Positions 59,163-64,000 of a stretch of DNA of 64,000 bases are shown piece by piece (position 1 is the stretch's first letter; each line of letters begins with the position of its first letter). Origin of the DNA: Streptomyces sp. LUP30 (GTDB lineage: Bacteria > Actinomycetota > Actinomycetes > Streptomycetales > Streptomycetaceae). Position numbers and translations under genes: made by a program. Location of the stretch: contig NZ_MJAJ01000019.1 in assembly GCF_001746365.1 (NCBI RefSeq), positions 1 through 64,000 of the forward strand, given 5' to 3'. Under the pieces are notes generated by a model. The model did not search any database, had not been told where the DNA came from, and was given only the letters and a program-made list of their open reading frames with translations.

Positions 59163-59534
59163 ATGACTTCTGCCCTCCGGCATGTGACGATCGACTGTTC
59201 CGACGCCTACGCCCTCGGTAGCTTCTGGTCCGAGGTGCTCGGACTGTCTCTCCACCAGGACGACAAACCGGGCGACGAGGAAGCGCTGATCGAGGATGCG
59301 GGCCTGCTCTTCGTCACGGTCCCGGAGGTCAAGAGCCAGAAGAACCGGATCCACTTCGACCTGCAGCCGCAGGACCGTACCCGCGAGGAAGAGGTCAAGC
59401 GCCTGCTCGCCCTCGGCGCCGTCCTCGTCGACGACCACCGGAAACCCGACGGCACGGGGTGGGCGGTCCTGGCCGACCCGGAGGGGAACGAGTTCTGCGT
59501 GGAACGCAGTGCGGGGGAGCGGGCGGCCGGATGA
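59163..59534 (+). CDS. VOC-family protein
   Basis: A 123-aa glyoxalase-fold protein: LRHVTIDCSDAYALGSFWSE, VKSQKNRIHFDLQPQDR and a closing LADPEGNEFCVE. It belongs to the actinobacterial VOC subgroup with the FWxxVLGL helix and FDLQ strand. An earlier in-frame start at 59073 is rejected because the family text begins at MTSALRH. Substrate unknown. Confidence 0.88.
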   Translation: MTSALRHVTIDCSDAYALGSFWSEVLGLSLHQDDKPGDEEALIEDAGLLFVTVPEVKSQKNRIHFDLQPQDRTREEEVKRLLALGAVLVDDHRKPDGTGWAVLADPEGNEFCVERSAGERAAG

Positions 59535-59588
59535 GACAGGGCGGTGGTGCGGCACGGGAACGGACTGTGCGGCACGGATCACCCTGAC

Positions 59589-59633
59589 AGACGGAGACGG
59601 AGACGGAGACGGATACGGAGACGGAGACGGAGC
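59589..59633. repeat. GGAGAC hexamer microsatellite
   Basis: About seven tandem GGAGAC units, one changed to GGATAC, just after the VOC gene and before the palindrome at 59652. Purine-only on the plus strand apart from C. Confidence 0.85.
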
Positions 59634-59651
59634 CGGACATCGGCCGACGGT

Positions 59652-59677
59652 GTCTGTTCGGCGTCCGCCGAACAGAC
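59652..59677 (+). promoter_or_regulatory. 26-bp palindromic operator upstream of the second isocitrate-lyase-like gene
   Basis: Perfect 12-bp arms GTCTGTTCGGCG (59652-59663) and CGCCGAACAGAC (59666-59677) with a 2-base centre. A -10-like TACCGT (59685-59690) lies 7 bases before the ATG at 59698, suggesting a leaderless transcript. Size and symmetry are typical of TetR-family sites; a decayed tetR gene lies just downstream of the enzyme gene. Confidence 0.6.
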
Positions 59678-59697
59678 CCGCGCCTACCGTGAGCGGC

Positions 59698-60489
59698 ATG
59701 CCTGCACCCGGTGCGACCTTGAGCCCCTTCTCCGACCTTCACCACGCCGACGCTCCGCTTCTCCTGCCCAATGCCTGGGATCACGCTTCTGCCGTGGCCA
59801 TGGCACGGCAGGGCTTCCCGGCGATCGGCACGACGAGTCTGGCCGTGGCCGCGGCGGTGGGACTGCCGGACGGAGCTGCCGCGACTCGGGACGAGACGCT
59901 GAAGCTGGCGCTGGTCCTTGGTTCACAACCTTTTCTGTTGTCGGTCGACGCTGAAAACGGTTTCAGTGAAGATCCGGGTGCGGTGGCCGAGTTCGCACGT
60001 CAGCTGGCGGCAGTGGGCGTGGTCGGTATCAACCTCGAAGACGGGATGGGAGCGGTCGATCGGCACGCTGCGAAGATCACGGCCGTCAAGTCAGCCGCAC
60101 CCGGCTTGTTCGTCAACGCGCGCACGGACACGTACTGGCTCGGTGAACACGATGGAGGCGAAACGCTGTCCCGGCTCGACGCCTATCAACAGGCCGGTGC
60201 CGACGGTGTGTTCGTCCCCGGGCTGGCCGATGACCGGCAGATCGCCGCGCTCGTCGCCAGGCTCGACGTCCCACTCAACGTCTTCTACTCGCCGACCGGG
60301 CTCACGGTCTCCCAACTCGCCGACCTGGGCGTAGGCCGCATCAGCCTCGGCTCGTACCTTTACCGGCGGGCTCTCGGCGCGGCGCTGGAGGCCCTGGACG
60401 AAATCGGTGAGGGACGTCGTGTCGGCGGTCGTACGCCGACGTACCAGGAGACCCTGAGTCTCAGTGCCACCGCGCCGCCACGTTCCTGA
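59698..60489 (+). CDS. Isocitrate lyase/PEP mutase family protein
   Basis: The 263-aa enzyme belongs to a shorter branch of the superfamily than the one at 41 kb: APLLLPNAWDHASAVAMARQ, FPAIGTTSLAVAAAVGLPDG, SVDAENGFSEDP (metal motif DxExG), GINLEDGMG and LFVNARTDTYWLGE. The CGH lyase cysteine motif is not present, so it need not be a classical isocitrate lyase. ATG 59698 is favoured by the adjacent -10-like box. ENGF is spelled GAAAACGGTTTC, a copy of the iterated palindrome. Confidence 0.85.
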   Translation: MPAPGATLSPFSDLHHADAPLLLPNAWDHASAVAMARQGFPAIGTTSLAVAAAVGLPDGAAATRDETLKLALVLGSQPFLLSVDAENGFSEDPGAVAEFARQLAAVGVVGINLEDGMGAVDRHAAKITAVKSAAPGLFVNARTDTYWLGEHDGGETLSRLDAYQQAGADGVFVPGLADDRQIAALVARLDVPLNVFYSPTGLTVSQLADLGVGRISLGSYLYRRALGAALEALDEIGEGRRVGGRTPTYQETLSLSATAPPRS

Positions 60490-60496
60490 CGTGACG

Positions 60497-60809
60497 CTAC
60501 TCCCCGGGCCCGGTCTCCCACGACCAATGGGTGAGTGCCATGTGCAGCGCGTCGACCGCGTTGTCCCACGACCGCTGCACGTCCCGCGGAGCGCCGAAGC
60601 CGCCGCCGGTTCCAGCAGGCAGTAGCCGTGAAACGTGCTTCGCATCAGGCGGACGGCATCGGTGAGGCCGGGCTCGGCGATGCCGTAGGCGCGGAGCATC
60701 CCGTAGGTGATCTCGCTGGTCCGACGTTCTCGAAACCGTTTTCGTCGACCAGCTCGGCGGCGGCCTCGACCAGGCGGTCGGTGGTGAGGCCGCCGCGTGG
60801 CCTGGGGAC
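60497..60809 (-). pseudogene. Decayed TetR-family regulator
   Basis: Reading from the right, PRPRGGLTTDRLVEAAAELV then DENGFENV is a TetR N-terminal helix in one frame, but the codon where the start should be is GTC. The text jumps directly, in a second frame, to TYGMLRAYGIAEPGLTDAVR and LMRSTFHGYCLLEP, a TetR C-terminal domain. A third frame ends WDNAVDALHMALTHWSWETG. So most of the DNA-binding and middle region is deleted and at least two frameshifts are present. It may once have bound the 26-bp palindrome at 59652. Confidence 0.75.
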
Positions 60810-61621
60810 GGCCTTGTGTACTGGACCGACAGGGTTCAGCCAGGATCCTAGGGGTTCGCAGGTGGGAGGCCGGACGGCGCGAGGGGAACAGGCCCGGCAT
60901 CGCGAACGGATCGCCGTAACGCCTGAGGCCTGGGGTGGGATGCGACCGCGCACAGCGAGTTGGGTGGGAGACTGTTCCCGGGGGACTCCCGTTGCGTATC
61001 CGGTTTCCCAGCCCTCCACGTCGGCGCAAGTCTGCGTAACCGGTTTCCCCAGCCCTCGTCTGCGCGAGCTTGTGTAACCGGATTCCCGCAGTTTTCCGCC
61101 CTCTCTATACCCGCGCAATCCTTCGCAACCGGTTGCTCCCCCCCAGCGGCCCCTGACGTCCGGCCAGCAACGCGTTTCCTCAGGTTCGCCGTCCCGGCAG
61201 CCCTATCGCCGGGCAGCGCCAAAGCCAGTAGGGATGCCGGGACCAGTTACACGGTGCGGAAGCCTGAGGGATCCGGCCGGCCCGCACAGCCACAGCCACG
61301 GCAACAGCCACGGTGACAGTTGTGTAATCGCTTTCACCCCGATGCAGTGCCCGAGGCTCCACCGCCACAGCAGCCGTGAGACGACGTACGCCAACGGGCC
61401 CCGCAGGAGCGAGATCGCCGAAGCGCCAGGGGATGCCGGTGTCGTGCCCGTGGCGCCGTGGCAGGCAGAACAGCGGCCGCGGGATACGCGACGACCGCGA
61501 GGGGAGCGGCCGTGGATGAGAACACGCGCAACTGCAGCTGGAGGCGCACAGGCACGGGACGCACCGGACAGAGTGGCGTTCGGGCCGTCGATTCAGACCG
61601 GTCGCATGACGTCGCCGGAAG
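60810..61621. other. Gene-free interval with palindromic repeats
   Basis: No coding frame is supported across this stretch. It contains the degenerate direct-repeat block at 60993-61140 and a LacI-like site GTGTAATCGCTTTCAC (61322-61337) that is not upstream of any intact gene. Together with the tetR remnant this suggests DNA left by a past deletion or insertion. Confidence 0.5.
60993..61140. repeat. Four degenerate direct repeats each holding an AACCGGTT-type palindrome
   Basis: Units start near 60993, 61033, 61072 and 61123 (spacing 40, 39 and 51). Each carries GTATCCGGTTTCCC, GTAACCGGTTTCCC, GTAACCGGATTCCC or GCAACCGGTTGC. The first three end in GCGCAAG/GCGCGAG/GCGCAAT-type text. Related palindromes occur at 22146-22232. 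Confidence 0.7.
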
Positions 61622-61671
61622 GGTCGGCCAGGCCGTGTCGGTCAGACCTGGCCGACACGGCCTGGCCGACC
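61622..61671 (-). terminator. Strong terminator of the beta-galactosidase gene
   Basis: Perfect 20-bp stem: 61622-61641 (GGTCGGCCAGGCCGTGTCGG) pairs with 61652-61671 around a 10-base loop, 65 bases past the stop codon. Confidence 0.85.
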
Positions 61672-61735
61672 GAACCATGCCGGCACAGGACGTGGTTCGG
61701 CCGCTGGGGTCAGTCGGTGGGGCCAGTCAGTGCGG

Positions 61736-64000
61736 TCAGTCGGTGGGCGTGAAGACGAAGGAGAACTGTGCGGGCGCCGCGTTCAGGAAGTGCTGCGGCA
61801 AGGGGCCCGGGCCGCAGGACTGGGAGCCGAGGCCGTGCTGACCGTGGTCGAGGTTGACCCACACCGTCTCGCCCGGGACCAGGTCGGTGCGGTGGGCGGC
61901 GGCGTCGAGCTGCTCGGTCGTCCAGCGCCGCGCGGTGAACCAGAACGCGGGGTCCCCGTCGATGCGCAGTCCGCCGAGTTGCGCCCAGCGGACGTCGGCA
62001 CGGGCGCCGTTCTCCTGGGGGCGGACGTACGGCGTCTGCAGGTCGTCCACGGTCGACTGCCAGCGGCCGACCGCCGCCGCCGACCTGCTGTCGGGATACG
62101 CCTCGCCGGGGCCGCCCCCGAACCACGTCACCCGGTCGGCCTCGGACAGCCCGAAGCGGACGCCGAGACGGGGGAGCGGCACCGTCCAGTCGCCCTCGGG
62201 GGTCACGGAAACGGTCAGTCGTACGCGGTTTCCGTCCGACGTCCACCGATAGGCAGTCGACAGGCCCACCTCCCAGCCGGCCGGCGCCACTCGGGTCCGT
62301 ACCGTCAGCGCGTCGTCGCCGACTTCGACCGCGTCCAGCCGGTGCCGCATCCGGTGCAGGCCCAGCCTGCGCCAGAGCAGACCGTGGCGGACGTCCGACT
62401 GCCAGGGCGCGCCGTCGTCGTTGTCGGTGGTCGCCCGCCACACGTCCAGGCGCAGCCCGGTCACCGTCACCGGGCCGAGGGTGCGCAGCTCGCCCGTGCG
62501 GATGTCGAAGGAGGCAGGGCCCAGGGTGACGAGTCGTTCTCCGGTGATCGGTGCGATCGCCGGACCGTGCGACGGCAAGGTCCTTGGCGTTGCCGCCACT
62601 TGGCCCCAGGCGACCACGTGTCCCGCGGCCGCCCACGCGGTGTCCGCGGCCAGCACGGCCTGGACGGTCCAGCCCGTCCCCGCACCGGCCGGGGCGCCGG
62701 ACGGCGTTTCCGGCAGCTTGACGTCGGCCGACTCGCCGGCCGCGAGCGGCGGCACCGCGAGAGGCCCGGATCCGACGGTCTCGCCGTCCGCCTGGAAGGA
62801 CCAGGTGAAGGCCAGCGCCGAGAGGTCGGCGAAGTCCTGCTTGTTGGTGACGCGGACCGTGCCCTCGGCGGTGGCGTCCAGGACGACCGGCTCGATCACC
62901 TTCTTGAACTCGACGAGACCGGGGGAGGGGGTGCGGTCGGGGAAGACGAGACCGTCGCAGACGAAGTTCCCGTCGTGCAGTTCCTCGCCGAAGTCGCCGC
63001 CGTAGGCGTAGCCCAGCCGAGGGTGCCGGACTCCGTGGTCGATCCACTCCCAGACGAAGGCGCCCTGGAGCCGTTCGTGGGCCTCGAAGATCCGCTGGTA
63101 TTCGGCCAGCCCGCCGGGGCCGTTGCCCATGGCGTGGGCGTACTCGCAGAGGATGAAGGGGAGTCGACGTCGTCCGAGGGTGCCGCCGTCCAGACCCTGT
63201 CCGATCCGCTCGACCTCCTCGTGGGAGGCGTACATACGTGAATAGACGTCCGTGTCACGGCAGTTGAGGTCGCCCTCGTAGTGCACGAGACGCGAGGCGT
63301 CGCGGGCGTGGATCCAGTCGGCCATGGCGGTCAGACCGCGCCCGGTGCCGGCCTCGTTGCCCAGGGACCAGACGACGACCGACGGGTGGTTCTTGTCCCG
63401 TTCGACCATGCGGGCGGCGCGGTCGAGGAGTGCGGGGGTCCAGCGGTCGTCGTCTACGGGGTTGTCCCGCCAGTCCTGCTCGACGAAGCCGTGCGTCTCC
63501 AGGTCGCATTCGTCGATCACCCACAGCCCGTACTCGTCGCACAGGTCGAGGAAGGCCGGGTGCGGCGGGTAGTGCGAGGTGCGCACCGCGTTGACGTTGT
63601 GCCGCTTCATCAGCAGCACGTCCTCGCGCATCGTCTCCGGATCGAGGGCGCGGCCCGTCTCGGGGTGCCATTCGTGCCGGTTGACGCCCTTGAAGAGGAT
63701 CGGGCGGCCGTTGACCTTGATCAGCCCGTCTGCCAGCTCGACGGTGCGGAAACCGATGCGCAGGGGCACACGCTCGCCCTCCGTCACCAGCTCGCCGTCG
63801 TACAGCGTGGGCGTCTCCGCCGTCCACGGCTGAACCGGTGCGGTAACCGCTTCCCCGGTTGCTACGTCCATGTTCAGGGCGGGCACGGTCACCCGCCCGT
63901 CGACATCGGAGTCGACGCGCAGGCAGCCCTCGCCCGTGACGTGGTCGTAGGAAGCGTGCACGAAGAAGTCGAGGACACTGCCCGCCGGACGGTGCAGCAA
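61736..64000 (-). CDS. Beta-galactosidase, GH2 (LacZ type), 5' end outside the window
   Basis: At least 754 codons are present and the frame is open to the right edge, so the N-terminus lies beyond it. The GH2 TIM barrel shows VNRHEWHPETGRALDPETM, the acid/base glutamate in VVWSLGNEAGTG and the nucleophile glutamate in FILCEYAHAMGNGPGG. The C-terminal LacZ-type domain (LGVRFGLSEADRVTWFGGGP) is complete. It hydrolyses terminal beta-galactosides, fitting downstream use of galactan or arabinogalactan oligosaccharides. A GTAACCGCTTCC element lies inside the gene (63843). Confidence 0.93.
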   Translation of the reverse strand: MLHRPAGSVLDFFVHASYDHVTGEGCLRVDSDVDGRVTVPALNMDVATGEAVTAPVQPWTAETPTLYDGELVTEGERVPLRIGFRTVELADGLIKVNGRPILFKGVNRHEWHPETGRALDPETMREDVLLMKRHNVNAVRTSHYPPHPAFLDLCDEYGLWVIDECDLETHGFVEQDWRDNPVDDDRWTPALLDRAARMVERDKNHPSVVVWSLGNEAGTGRGLTAMADWIHARDASRLVHYEGDLNCRDTDVYSRMYASHEEVERIGQGLDGGTLGRRRLPFILCEYAHAMGNGPGGLAEYQRIFEAHERLQGAFVWEWIDHGVRHPRLGYAYGGDFGEELHDGNFVCDGLVFPDRTPSPGLVEFKKVIEPVVLDATAEGTVRVTNKQDFADLSALAFTWSFQADGETVGSGPLAVPPLAAGESADVKLPETPSGAPAGAGTGWTVQAVLAADTAWAAAGHVVAWGQVAATPRTLPSHGPAIAPITGERLVTLGPASFDIRTGELRTLGPVTVTGLRLDVWRATTDNDDGAPWQSDVRHGLLWRRLGLHRMRHRLDAVEVGDDALTVRTRVAPAGWEVGLSTAYRWTSDGNRVRLTVSVTPEGDWTVPLPRLGVRFGLSEADRVTWFGGGPGEAYPDSRSAAAVGRWQSTVDDLQTPYVRPQENGARADVRWAQLGGLRIDGDPAFWFTARRWTTEQLDAAAHRTDLVPGETVWVNLDHGQHGLGSQSCGPGPLPQHFLNAAPAQFSFVFTPTD

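Noticed and set aside
61736..64000. Beta-galactosidase as a truncated pseudogene
   Set aside because: The reading frame is intact to the window edge with both catalytic glutamates present; it is simply cut off by the window.

Overview
The window is high-GC actinobacterial DNA, almost certainly Streptomyces. Supporting signs are strong third-position GC bias, frequent GTG starts, a SAV2148-type HEPN protein, a treY/glgX pair, a macrolide glycosyltransferase, a sugar ABC importer without its own ATPase, and many LacI regulators next to secreted polysaccharide-degrading enzymes. All calls come from reading the sequence; no database search was run.

Layout. 0-6.3 kb: an M14 carboxypeptidase-like protein, maltooligosyltrehalose synthase (treY) and glycogen debranching enzyme (glgX), all on the minus strand. 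6.3-8.6 kb: two secreted proteins that look like the N-terminal and catalytic halves of one copper amine oxidase. 8.7-12.4 kb: HEPN protein, DEDDh exonuclease, APH-fold kinase. 12.5-15.6 kb: a translationally coupled sugar ABC importer. 15.7-19.5 kb: a macrolide glycosyltransferase behind a palindromic operator, convergent with an MMPL exporter. 19.9-22.1 kb: DUF1697 protein and a ketopantoate-reductase-like enzyme, with an 8-bp minisatellite between them.

22.6-32.2 kb is one long minus-strand sulfur operon. In transcription order it reads: 19-residue leader peptide, cysI, a small zinc-ribbon protein, cysH (Fe-S APS reductase), cysC, cysD, cysN, sulfonate-type ABC binding protein, ATPase and permease, then sirohydrochlorin chelatase for siroheme. 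A small hairpin followed by a U tract lies between leader and cysI.

32.3-40.3 kb: acetyltransferase, secreted protein, GAF regulator, AidB-like acyl-CoA dehydrogenase, YihY/BrkB membrane protein, AraC regulator, VOC protein. 40.5-49.3 kb: a decayed ThuA gene, an isocitrate-lyase-superfamily enzyme, two LacI repressors, a D-2-hydroxyacid dehydrogenase, a type-B carboxylesterase and homocysteine methyltransferase. 49.7-64 kb: a surface protein with autotransporter-type repeats and a plant-polysaccharide set. That set comprises a GH43 with CBM13, a PL4 rhamnogalacturonan lyase, a CE12 acetylesterase, a DUF2264 (GH154) enzyme and a GH2 beta-galactosidase cut by the window edge. Near-identical LacI-type operators sit at the first LacI gene, the dehydrogenase and the PL4/CE12 divergent region, suggesting one regulon for pectin or arabinogalactan side chains.

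The most unusual signal is not a gene. A 12-bp palindrome, GNAANCGNTTNC (core AANCGNTT), occurs at least 37 times (27 matching all 12 positions) between 20.1 kb and the right edge, inside genes as well as between them, and I found none in the first 20 kb. In several genes it is spelled with codons rare in Streptomyces. It resembles a highly iterated palindrome or a chromosome-organising site more than an ordinary operator set.
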